Assembly: GCF_029911635.1 (NCBI RefSeq)
Contig: NZ_JARYTI010000002.1
Span: forward strand, 174,678-238,677
Direction of reading: 5' to 3'
From: Sphingomonas sp. AR_OL41
Lineage (GTDB): Bacteria; Pseudomonadota; Alphaproteobacteria; Sphingomonadales; Sphingomonadaceae
Length of the DNA stretch: 64,000 bases
How positions within the stretch are numbered: position 1 is the first letter of the stretch; every line of letters begins with the position of its first letter. Made by a program: the position numbers and the translations under genes. The notes under the pieces are model-generated. The model worked only from the letters and a program-made list of their open reading frames with translations. It did no database searches and was not told the DNA's origin. Shown here one piece after another: positions 45,701 to 53,315 of this stretch.

Positions 45701-46180
45701 CGCGCCAGCGGCGCAGCGATCCGGCCGCGCGATTTCTCGCCGCAGATCACCGTCGACGCGCCGATCCTCATCCCCGAGGAATATGTCCCCGATCTCGACC
45801 TGCGCATGGGCCTGTATCGCCGCCTTAACGACATCGACGACAAGGACGGGCTGGAGAGCTTCGCCGCCGAAATGATCGATCGCTTCGGCCCCCTGCCCGA
45901 CCCGACCGACAACCTCATCCGCCTTATCGAGATCAAGCTCGACGCCAAGAAGGCGTGTGTGTCGAAGATCGACGTCGGCCCACGCGGCGCGGTGGTGTCG
46001 TTCCACGACGACAATCCGCCCAACATCGCCGGCTTGCTGGCCTGGATCGAACGGCTCGGCGGTGTCGCCAGGCTGCGTCCCGACAACAAGCTCGTCGTGT
46101 CGCGCGCCTGGGGCGACCCCAAGGCACGCCTCAACGGCGCGCTGCAACTGGCCAAGGGACTGGCACGCGCGGCGGGTTGA
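42725..46180 (+). CDS. mfd: Transcription-repair coupling factor Mfd
   Basis: An 1151-residue translocase that removes RNA polymerase stalled at lesions and recruits UvrA. UvrB-like N-terminal domains come first. The RNA polymerase-interacting domain starts near LTPGDLVVHVDHGIGRYEGL. The RecG-like motor has Walker A IVGDVGFGKTEIALRAAF and motif II DEEQRFGV. QLRGRVGRSKTRAYAYL and a C-terminal TRCF domain end it. Length is normal. Confidence 0.97.
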   Translation: MPDLKRILSAKTPLTLAGVPTGFEPWLLADLSRAAPTRAVFIAPDEAAMRAIAATAPMFAPELEVLTFPAWDCLPYDRASPTLQVMAERMATLHRLQQPVKGPQLLVTTANAAMQRTLTPFRIRQLVARLAPGERIGRDRLAEQLQANGYVRSETVADAGEFAVRGGLVDLFPSGESQALRLDFFGDEIESVRTFDPADQRTTGRVDGFTLLPASEMLLDEESIKRFRSRYRERFGATATGDPLYQAISDGRRLAGMEHWLPLLEDKLSTLFEHLGDGAVVVRDAGVVAAAEQRFEAITDYHANRVRAQSSDPGSYRPLPADSLYLKPDDFNARLESAPAHRTTPFHEPESAVVLDFAVDGPRDFAPERAGGVNIYEAVVEHLDKLRRDGRKPVLASYSTGARERLTGLLKDHGLTGARHADSWQEALGAAASSVALIVLPLDHGFTTPDVALLTEQDMLGDRLVRRQKRRKSADAFLAELAALTPGDLVVHVDHGIGRYEGLTQIPVQKAPHDCVALSYAGGDKLYVPVENLEVLSRHGSDSDGASLDKLGGEAWQRRKSRMKERIREIAGELIATAAERALRPADVIERDSSGYPSFVDRFPYEETDDQDRAINETLDDLSAGKPMDRLIVGDVGFGKTEIALRAAFVAAMAGHQVAVVCPTTLLARQHFQNFVARFEGFPINIGRLSRLVTASEAKATKEGLAAGTIDVVIGTHAVLSKGIAFKRLGLVVVDEEQRFGVTHKELLKALKLDVHVLTLTATPIPRTLQMAMSGLRELSVIQTPPVDRLAVRTYIMPWDPVVLREALLREHYRGGQSFFVTPRVKDLPDIEEFLREHVPEVRYVVAHGQMAASQVEERMSAFYDKKFEVLVSTTIVESGLDIPSANTMIIHRADRFGLAQLYQLRGRVGRSKTRAYAYLTTPADRILTETAEKRLKVLSDLDTLGAGFQLASHDLDQRGAGNLLGDEQSGHIKEVGYELYQSMLEEAILDARASGAAIRPRDFSPQITVDAPILIPEEYVPDLDLRMGLYRRLNDIDDKDGLESFAAEMIDRFGPLPDPTDNLIRLIEIKLDAKKACVSKIDVGPRGAVVSFHDDNPPNIAGLLAWIERLGGVARLRPDNKLVVSRAWGDPKARLNGALQLAKGLARAAG

Positions 46181-46183
46181 GCG

Positions 46184-46630
46184 TCAGCTGCTATGGTCGG
46201 CGATGATGTGCCACGCGCCACGCTCGCGCGCGAACACCAGAGTCGTCGGCCCGGTCGCGGTCTTGCCGTCCGGGTAGGTCAGTAGATAGCGTGCGATGTA
46301 CAGCGCGTGGTTCGGCCCAAGTTGCCGGAAGTCCAGCGTCGTGAAGGTCAGCGTGCCGCGCTTGGCCGGGTCAGAAAAGTCGTAGCGCTCGCGGTAGCGC
46401 GCGATCATCGCAGGCTTGCCGCGGATCAGGCCGTCATTGACCACGAAGCTTGTCTCGGGCGCGGCGGAGTAAATCGCCATGAAGCGGTCGACATTGCCGG
46501 CGTTCCAGCCCGCAGCGCTGTCGGCCATCGCCTGCTCGACGGCGTGTTGCGCGCTCACGGGCGCATCGCGCCTCGCCAGCGCCGGTGCGCCGAGAAGGGC
46601 AAGCAATATCGCCAGGATGATCGGTCGCAT
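46184..46630 (-). CDS. Exported SnoaL-like/DUF4440 domain protein
   Basis: A 148-residue protein with a signal peptide (MRPIILAILLALLGAPALA). The NTF2-like cone domain follows, with WNAGNVDRFMAIYSAAPETSFV and RGKPAMIARYRERY. The fold usually binds or isomerises small molecules; no catalytic residues can be assigned. It converges on mfd with three bases between stops. Confidence 0.85.
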   Translation of the reverse strand: MRPIILAILLALLGAPALARRDAPVSAQHAVEQAMADSAAGWNAGNVDRFMAIYSAAPETSFVVNDGLIRGKPAMIARYRERYDFSDPAKRGTLTFTTLDFRQLGPNHALYIARYLLTYPDGKTATGPTTLVFARERGAWHIIADHSS

Positions 46631-46706
46631 CGTCGTTCCCCTTTGTCATTGGACAAGCCGAGGCGCGCTACGTAGCACGCGGTCGGGCGGAGGGATCAAG
46701 CGGATC

Positions 46707-47717
46707 ATGGCACGGACGCGGGCAGCGGGGCATTTCACCGACCTCGACGGCATGCGCGGCGTGCTGGCGGTAACGGTGATGTTGTTTCACCTCGGTCTCA
46801 ACGCGCTGGTTGCTAGGCTGACCCATGGCTTGGTTCCGATCGGGCTGTGGACGCTGTGCGTCGACTTCTTCCTCATCCTCAGCGGCTTCGTGCTCTATTT
46901 GTCGCTGCACCGGCGTCGTCCCGACCTGAAGCGCTATTTCATCAAGCGGCTGCGCCGCCTCGCGCCGATGTTCTGGATCGGCACGCTGGCGATGCTGCTG
47001 CTGCTCGCGTTCAACGCGCCGCTCAGGGTCGTCATCGCCAACGCGCTGATCGTGCAGTCGATTTTCAAGGGTCTCGTTCCCCGACTCAACTTCACCTCGC
47101 TCGATCACCCCGGTTGGAGCGTCCCGTTCGAGTTGTTCCTCCCCGCGATGGCGCTTCCCCTTCTCCCCGCCATGGCCCGGACCAATCGCCGCGCCGCGAC
47201 GGGCCTCGTCGCGGTCCTTCTCGCCCTGGCGGCCACCTTCACCTTTGCCCTGGCCCTGCGTCACGATATCGCACTTGGACGCGCGGCGTTCGGTTTGGGA
47301 CTAGGCGCCGCGCTCGCGCGCCTCTGGCAGCTTCGCCCTACGGGCGAGTCACGGCCTGCGCTTGCTGTTTCCTTGTTCGCGCTGGTCTTCGCGATCATGG
47401 CCTTCGCAGGCCGCATTCCTGCGCTAGCCATACTGTTCCCACTGATATCAATCGGCTGCGTCTATTTCGGCGCGCGGACGCGGACCTTCCTGTCGACCCG
47501 CCCCTTCCAGGCGATCGGCCGCTGGTCCTATTCGATCTACCTGCTGCACGTGCCGATCCTGACACTGGTCGGCCAAACGCTCGGCAGCGTCGCCGGAAGC
47601 GCGTGGCTCAAATTGCTCGTCGTCGTGACGACGATCGGCATTGCCGCGCTGATGTACCGCTTCGTCGAGGAACCGCTGATGGGCGGCCCCGAACGGCCGG
47701 CCGAAACGGCACCCTGA
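46707..47717 (+). CDS. Acyltransferase 3 family membrane protein
   Basis: A 336-residue protein with about ten TM helices. The N-terminal motif LDGMRGVLAVTVMLFHLG carries the essential-type His and the R used in the family. It should acylate a sugar or exopolysaccharide residue. No sugar-biosynthesis genes are next to it, so its target is unknown. ATG at 46707 is chosen over a much longer start that would overlap the opposite-strand SnoaL-like gene. Confidence 0.9.
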   Translation: MARTRAAGHFTDLDGMRGVLAVTVMLFHLGLNALVARLTHGLVPIGLWTLCVDFFLILSGFVLYLSLHRRRPDLKRYFIKRLRRLAPMFWIGTLAMLLLLAFNAPLRVVIANALIVQSIFKGLVPRLNFTSLDHPGWSVPFELFLPAMALPLLPAMARTNRRAATGLVAVLLALAATFTFALALRHDIALGRAAFGLGLGAALARLWQLRPTGESRPALAVSLFALVFAIMAFAGRIPALAILFPLISIGCVYFGARTRTFLSTRPFQAIGRWSYSIYLLHVPILTLVGQTLGSVAGSAWLKLLVVVTTIGIAALMYRFVEEPLMGGPERPAETAP

Positions 47718-47805
47718 GCGACTGACAAAATGCGCGCCGCGTTCGGCCGCCTACGCCTCGGCAAAACGTCGATCCGTGCTGGAGAATTGTGTCAGGTATC
47801 GTCGC

Positions 47806-49791
47806 TCAGCGCTGCCACGTCGCCACGAGCGTTTCCAGCGCGGCGGCGGTGATCGCGCCCGAGCAGAGATAGCCCTGGTAAATCTGGCACCCTTCCTTGG
47901 CGAGCAGGTCGAGTTGCGCTGCGGTCTCGACGCCTTCGGCAATCACCGTCAGGCCAAGCGAACGCGCCATCTCGATCACGCCGCGCACCACGACCCGGTC
48001 GCGCGTCGTCCCGGTAATGTCCTGGGCGAGCTTCTTGTCGATCTTGAGATAATCGAGCGGCAGCGCCTTGAGATAGGCGAGGCTCGAATAACCCGTGCCG
48101 AAGTCGTCGATCGCAACCCGGCACCCGGCGCCGCGCAGCGTCGCGAGCAAGGCGGCGGCGTTGCCGAGGTCGTCGATCAACCCGCTCTCGGTGATTTCCA
48201 GCGTCAGCCGGTTGCGCGGGAAACCGCTGGCATCGACCCGGTCGAGGAACAGGTCGGCGAAACCCGGCCGGGCGATGTCGGCGGCGGTGAGGTTGAGCGA
48301 GAGCCGCAGCCGCGACAGCGCCGCCGGCCACAAGGCGGCGCGCTCCAACGTGATGCGCTGGATATGGTCGGACAGGCCGATGTCGAGGTCGGCGCGCGCC
48401 GCGGCGGCAAACAGCATGTCCGCGCCGATCGTGCCGTGTTCGCCATGCTCCCAGCGCGCCAGCGCCTCGACCCCGAGGATCGCGCCGGTCGGCACCGAGA
48501 CCTGCGGCTGGAAAAGGATATCGATCTCGCCGCGATCGATCGCACGATGCAACTCGACCGACAGCCGGTCGATCGCCGCCTCGCCATCGCCCTGTTCGGC
48601 GACACGCATCGTGGCACTGTCCGAATCGCGCGCATCAGCCAGCGCCTCGCTCGCGCGGCGCAGCAAGCCGGCCGTATCGTCGCCCGGCGCGGCCTCTGCG
48701 AGACCGATGCGGCAGCCAAGCACGGCGATCGATTCGCCGATGACGAACGGCCGGGCCAGCTCCCCCGCCACACGCTCGGCCAGCAGATCGATTCGCCCCC
48801 GCTCGGCCACCGCGGTGACGAGGAATGACGATCCGCCAAACCGCGCGACCCGCGCCTGCTTGCCGAGCAGATCCGCCGTCACCTCCCCGACCCTGCCGAT
48901 CGCGGCGCGCAGCAGCCGGTCGCCGGCGGAGCGGCCATAGGCGGTGTTGACGACATCGAAGCGGTTGAGCGCGATCATCATCGCGAACAGCGGCACATCC
49001 CCGGGCGCGTCGATCTGCCGGCTGATCCAGCGCCGCGCTGCGGCCGCATCGCGGCCGTCGCCCAGCACGTCGTTGAGCTGGTGGCGCGGTAGCGGCACCT
49101 CGCCAAGCAGTTCGATGAGCGCGTCGATCCGTTGCGTCTCGGGGTCGAGTTGCAGATGTTGGACGATCCGGCCGTGGGCGGCGCTGTCATGCGCGAAGGC
49201 CGTGGCCGGCTTGAGCTTCGACAGGCGGCGTAGTGCGGTCAGAACAGCGCCGCGCTCGGCTCTCTCGACCCGCCGCAGCAACGTCGCTGCGCCGACGAGC
49301 TCGTCGCAGTCGAGCATTTCCGCCAGCGCGGGTGTCAGGCTGACCTTTCCGGCGGCCTGCTCGAAACGCCAGCCGAGCTCGCGCGCCGGCGCGGCGGGGC
49401 GCCATTCACCGGCCAGCCGCTCGGCGTGGCGCGCGGCGAAGCGCAGCATCTGGACGAACTCGGTTTCGCTCGACGGGCTGGCGAGAAAGTGCGTCGCGCC
49501 GGCCTCGTGAAAATCGGCGAGGGCAGCAACATCGCCGCGCGACACCAGCACCAGCAACGCGCCGCCATTGGCCTCGATCGTGTCGGCAAGCAGACGCGTC
49601 GCGGCGAGCCCCTCGGCGAGTGCGCCGCGCGCATCGATGACCGCGACCGCCGCGCCGCTCGACAGGAAACGCCGCTCGGCGCCTTCCGCCCGCCGCGCGG
49701 CGACGACGTGCCAGCCGGCCCCGCCAGCCAGCGCAGCCAGCTCGTCGCGCTGGCGAAAGGACAGGATGAAGAGCGAAGCCGGCGCAGTCAC
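47806..49791 (-). CDS. Pseudo-receiver / degenerate GGDEF / EAL c-di-GMP phosphodiesterase
   Basis: A 661-residue signalling protein. Residues about 1-125 look receiver-like (AVAVIDARG, then AGATHFLASPSS). A PAS-like region precedes a GGDEF domain (about 260-400) whose signature is RFGGSSFLV, so D-E is lost and cyclase activity is unlikely. The EAL domain (about 415-661) is intact: GVEALARW, EITES, DDFGTGYSS, KID, AEGVET and QGY. It should degrade c-di-GMP, perhaps with GTP acting on the dead GGDEF domain. No TM segment. Confidence 0.9.
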   Translation of the reverse strand: MTAPASLFILSFRQRDELAALAGGAGWHVVAARRAEGAERRFLSSGAAVAVIDARGALAEGLAATRLLADTIEANGGALLVLVSRGDVAALADFHEAGATHFLASPSSETEFVQMLRFAARHAERLAGEWRPAAPARELGWRFEQAAGKVSLTPALAEMLDCDELVGAATLLRRVERAERGAVLTALRRLSKLKPATAFAHDSAAHGRIVQHLQLDPETQRIDALIELLGEVPLPRHQLNDVLGDGRDAAAARRWISRQIDAPGDVPLFAMMIALNRFDVVNTAYGRSAGDRLLRAAIGRVGEVTADLLGKQARVARFGGSSFLVTAVAERGRIDLLAERVAGELARPFVIGESIAVLGCRIGLAEAAPGDDTAGLLRRASEALADARDSDSATMRVAEQGDGEAAIDRLSVELHRAIDRGEIDILFQPQVSVPTGAILGVEALARWEHGEHGTIGADMLFAAAARADLDIGLSDHIQRITLERAALWPAALSRLRLSLNLTAADIARPGFADLFLDRVDASGFPRNRLTLEITESGLIDDLGNAAALLATLRGAGCRVAIDDFGTGYSSLAYLKALPLDYLKIDKKLAQDITGTTRDRVVVRGVIEMARSLGLTVIAEGVETAAQLDLLAKEGCQIYQGYLCSGAITAAALETLVATWQR

Positions 49792-49885
49792 GCGGCCGTT
49801 CTTACACGGTTGCGGTTACCAAGCCATGCCAGCGTTTCTCCGCAATCCCCTTGTTAGCGCCCGCGCAAAGCCCTAGCTCCTGAGC

Positions 49886-50896
49886 ATGGCCAGCGACCCT
49901 GCCCCGATTGCCCCTGCCCTGATCGATCGCCATGGGCGCACGATCAGCTATTTGCGCATCTCGGTGACCGACCGCTGCGACCTGCGCTGCCGCTATTGCA
50001 TGGCCGAGACCATGACCTTCCTGCCGCGCGACAAGCTGCTCAGCCTCGAAGAGATCGCGATCATCGCCGAGCGCTTCATCGCGCGCGGCATCAGCAAGAT
50101 CCGGCTGACCGGCGGCGAGCCGCTGGTGCGCCGCGACGTCGCGGAACTCGCGCGCCGGCTCGGCCGCCACGTCGGCGCGGGACTCGACGAACTGACGATG
50201 ACGACCAACGCGACACGCCTCGCCGACCATGCCGAGGCGCTGGTCGATGCCGGGATGCGCCGGATCAATGTCAGCCTCGACAGCCGCGACCCCGACCGCT
50301 TCCGCCATATTACCCGCCACGGCGACGTGACGCAGGTGCTGGCCGGGATCGACGCCGGCGCGCGCGCGCGCCTCGCGATCAAGATCAACATGGTTGCGCT
50401 CAAGGGCCTCAACGATGACGAGATCGCGCCGATGCTCGCCTGGTGCGTCGCGCGCGGCTTCGACCTGACGCTGATCGAAACGATGCCGCTCGGCGCGATC
50501 GACGAGGATCGCGTCGATCGTTTCCTGCCGCTGACCGCGGTGATGGACGATTTGCAGCAACGCTTCACGCTGACCCGGGACAGCCACCGCTCGGGTGGTC
50601 CGGCACGCTATTGGCGCGTCGAGGGTTCGACGACCAAGCTCGGCCTGATTTCGCCGCTGACCGCGAATTTCTGCGATACCTGCAACCGGGTCCGGCTGAC
50701 GACCGAGGGCATCCTGTTCACCTGCCTCGGCCATGACGACAAGGTCGATCTAAAGGCCGCGCTGCGCGACGGCGGGGTGGCAGCGCTCGATACGGCGCTC
50801 GACGCGGCGATGCTGACCAAGCCGGCGCGGCACGAGTTCGACATCGCCGCCGCTGCCCCCGCAGTCGCGCGCCACATGAGCGTCACCGGCGGATGA
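49886..50896 (+). CDS. moaA: GTP 3',8-cyclase MoaA
   Basis: A 336-residue radical SAM enzyme, first step of molybdenum cofactor synthesis. The SAM cluster motif is Cys31, Cys35 and Cys38 (CDLRCRYCMA). The C-terminal cluster is C-x2-C-x13-C in NFCDTCNRVRLTTEG... and the terminal Gly-Gly motif (VTGG) is present. The stop overlaps the nadK start by four bases. Other moa genes are not in the window. Confidence 0.96.
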   Translation: MASDPAPIAPALIDRHGRTISYLRISVTDRCDLRCRYCMAETMTFLPRDKLLSLEEIAIIAERFIARGISKIRLTGGEPLVRRDVAELARRLGRHVGAGLDELTMTTNATRLADHAEALVDAGMRRINVSLDSRDPDRFRHITRHGDVTQVLAGIDAGARARLAIKINMVALKGLNDDEIAPMLAWCVARGFDLTLIETMPLGAIDEDRVDRFLPLTAVMDDLQQRFTLTRDSHRSGGPARYWRVEGSTTKLGLISPLTANFCDTCNRVRLTTEGILFTCLGHDDKVDLKAALRDGGVAALDTALDAAMLTKPARHEFDIAAAAPAVARHMSVTGG

Positions 50897-51669
50897 GCTT
50901 CGAGCGCTGGGCGCTGGTCGCCTCGCCGACCCCGCCGGCCCAGGCCGCCATGCGCGAGCTGCACGACAGCTATGACTGGGTGGACGTCGCCGACGCCGAC
51001 CTGATCGTCGCGCTGGGTGGCGACGGCTTCATGCTCCAGACACTTCACGCCATGCTCGAACGCCGCCAGCCGCTCGTCCCGGTCTTTGGGATGAACCTCG
51101 GCACGGTCGGGTTTCTGATGAACGAATGGCAGCGTCACGGCCTGGTCGAGCGGCTGGCGCGAATCAAACCGTTCAAGGTCACGCCGCTTGGCATGGTCGC
51201 GGAGACAATCGACGGCGAGACCTTCGCGCTGCCCGCGATCAACGAGGTCTCGTTGCTGCGCGAAACGCGCCAGACCGCCAAGTTCGAGGTGACGATCAAC
51301 GACCGCATCGTGCTGCCCGAGCTGGTGTGCGACGGCATCCTCGTCGCGACGCCGGCCGGTTCGACCGCGTATAATTTTTCGGCCCAAGGCCCGATCCTGC
51401 CGCTCGGCTCGGCGCTGCTTGCGCTGACCCCGATCAGTCCTTTTCGTCCGCGACGCTGGCGCGGCGCGATCCTGCCGGACAAGACCCGCATCGGGCTGCG
51501 CGTGCTCGAAGCCGCCAAGCGGCCCGTCAGTGCCGTCGCCGACCAGCGCGAAGTGCGCGACGTCGCCCGTGTCGACGTGATGATCGACCGCGCGCGCGAA
51601 CTGACCCTGCTGTTCGACCCGGATCACGCGCTCGACGATCGCATCACGATGGAGCAATTCATCGCGTGA
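50893..51669 (+). CDS. nadK: NAD kinase
   Basis: A 258-residue ATP-dependent NAD kinase. GGDG is at 42-45 (LIVALGGDGFML). A second block contains FGMNLGTVGFLMNE, then ELVCDGILVATPAGSTAYNFSA with the catalytic-loop GSTAY. It makes NADP. Coupled to moaA by an ATGA overlap. Confidence 0.96.
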   Translation: MSFERWALVASPTPPAQAAMRELHDSYDWVDVADADLIVALGGDGFMLQTLHAMLERRQPLVPVFGMNLGTVGFLMNEWQRHGLVERLARIKPFKVTPLGMVAETIDGETFALPAINEVSLLRETRQTAKFEVTINDRIVLPELVCDGILVATPAGSTAYNFSAQGPILPLGSALLALTPISPFRPRRWRGAILPDKTRIGLRVLEAAKRPVSAVADQREVRDVARVDVMIDRARELTLLFDPDHALDDRITMEQFIA

Positions 51670-51725
51670 CGGCGAGGGTTGCATCTGAAATTTCGGAAGC
51701 TATAGAGCGCCTCTGCCTAGCGCAT

Positions 51726-51800
51726 TCCCTGATAGCTCAGCGGTAGAGCTCTCGACTGTTAATCGAGCGGCCGTAGGTTCGAATCCTACTCAGGGAGCCA
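51726..51800 (+). tRNA. tRNA-Asn (GTT), with encoded CCA
   Basis: Cloverleaf with acceptor TCCCTGA pairing TCAGGGA, D-arm GCTC-AGCGGTAGA-GC, anticodon arm CTCGACTGTTAATCGAG with anticodon GTT at 51758-51760, T-arm with GGTTCGAATCC, and encoded GCCA at the 3' end. It lies 56 bases after nadK. Confidence 0.97.
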
Positions 51801-51848
51801 GGCATTTCAGCCTCATCGACATTCGCAGCCTGATCGGAACAGGCTGCC

Positions 51849-53282
51849 TCAGCGCCGCCGGATGACGAGGTTCCGGATTTCCGTCATGTCCTCCATGGCG
51901 AAGCGGACGCCTTCGCGGCCCAATCCCGAATCCTTCACGCCGCCATAAGGCATGTTGTCGACGCGGTAGCTCGGCACGTCGTTGATGACGACGCCGCCGA
52001 CCTCGAGCCGGTCCCACGCATCGAACATCTTGAACAGGTCGCGGGTGAACACGCCGGCCTGCAGCCCGAACTTGCTGTCGTTGACCTCGTCGAGCGCATC
52101 CTCGAAGCGCTCGAAGCGCGACAGGATCGCGAGCGGGCCAAAGGCCTCCTCGCGATAGGCGTCGGCGTTACGGTCGACATTTTCAAGCAGGGTCGCCTCG
52201 AGCATCGCGCCCTGACGCTTGCCGCCGCACAGCAAGCGTGCGCCGCGCGCGATGGCCTGCTGGATCCAGCCGTCGAGGCGGCTGGCCTCGCCTTCGGAAA
52301 TCATCGGGCCGATGAAGGTTTCGCGATCCTTGGGGTCGCCGGCCTTCAACGTCCGCGTGCGCTCGACCAGCATGTCGCGGAAGCGCTCATAGACCTGCGC
52401 GTGGACGATAATGCGCTGCACCCCGATGCAGCTCTGCCCCGACTGGTAAAAGGCGCCGAAGATGACACGATCGAGCGCATCTTCGAGATCGGCATCGGCA
52501 TCGATGATCACCGCCGCGTTGCCGCCGAGTTCGAGCACCAGCTTCTTCTTGCCGGCGCGCGCCTTGAGGTCCCAGCCGACCGCAGGTGACCCGGTGAAGC
52601 TCAGCAATTTCAGGCGATCATCGGTGGTGAAGAGATCGGCCCCCTCACGATGCGCCGGCAGAATCGAGAAGGCGCCTTCGGGCAGATCGGTTTCCGCCAG
52701 CACCTCGCCCATCAGGATCGCCCCGAGCGGCGTGCGGCTGGCCGGCTTCATCACGAACGGGCAACCGACCGCGAGCGCCGGCGCGATCTTGTGCGCGGCG
52801 AGGTTGAGCGGGAAATTGAACGGCGAGATGAAGCTGCACGGGCCGATCGGCACGCGCTTCCACATCCCCTGATAGCCGCGGGCGCGCGGCGAAATGTCGA
52901 GCGGCTGAACCTCGCCGGTCATGCGCACGCTTTCCTCCGCGGCGATGCGAAAGGTATCGATCAGGCGGGTGACCTCGCCTTCCGAATCCTTGATCGGCTT
53001 GCCGGCCTCGACGCACAGCGCATAGGCCAGCTCGTCGAAACGCTCGCGAAAGCGATCGACGCAATGCTGCAGCACCGCCTGGCGCTCATAGGATGCGAGC
53101 CGCGCCATCGGCCCGGTGGCGCGCACCGCCCCGGCGATCGCGGCGTCGATCGTCGCCGCATCGGCCTGGGCGACACGGAACGCTACCTCCCCGGTAAACT
53201 TGTCGGTCACCGCGAGATCTGCGTTGGACTGCACCGCCTTGTTGTTGAGGTAGAGCGGATATTGTTGCTGCAACTGGACCAT
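51849..53282 (-). CDS. NAD(P)-dependent aldehyde dehydrogenase
   Basis: A 477-residue aldehyde dehydrogenase. Conserved parts are FNFPLNLAAHKIAPALA, the catalytic Glu in LVLELGGNAAV, and the catalytic Cys in GQSCIGVQR. SKFGLQAGVFT and the C-terminal MPYGGVKDSGLGREG follow. It resembles the GapN/lactaldehyde group; cofactor and substrate are undecided. It begins 33 bases after the acetolactate-synthase-like gene and probably shares its transcript. Confidence 0.92.
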   Translation of the reverse strand: MVQLQQQYPLYLNNKAVQSNADLAVTDKFTGEVAFRVAQADAATIDAAIAGAVRATGPMARLASYERQAVLQHCVDRFRERFDELAYALCVEAGKPIKDSEGEVTRLIDTFRIAAEESVRMTGEVQPLDISPRARGYQGMWKRVPIGPCSFISPFNFPLNLAAHKIAPALAVGCPFVMKPASRTPLGAILMGEVLAETDLPEGAFSILPAHREGADLFTTDDRLKLLSFTGSPAVGWDLKARAGKKKLVLELGGNAAVIIDADADLEDALDRVIFGAFYQSGQSCIGVQRIIVHAQVYERFRDMLVERTRTLKAGDPKDRETFIGPMISEGEASRLDGWIQQAIARGARLLCGGKRQGAMLEATLLENVDRNADAYREEAFGPLAILSRFERFEDALDEVNDSKFGLQAGVFTRDLFKMFDAWDRLEVGGVVINDVPSYRVDNMPYGGVKDSGLGREGVRFAMEDMTEIRNLVIRRR

Positions 53283-53315
53283 GCGCCCGGCTCCTCGTTT
53301 GCCCTGATGCGGGGC

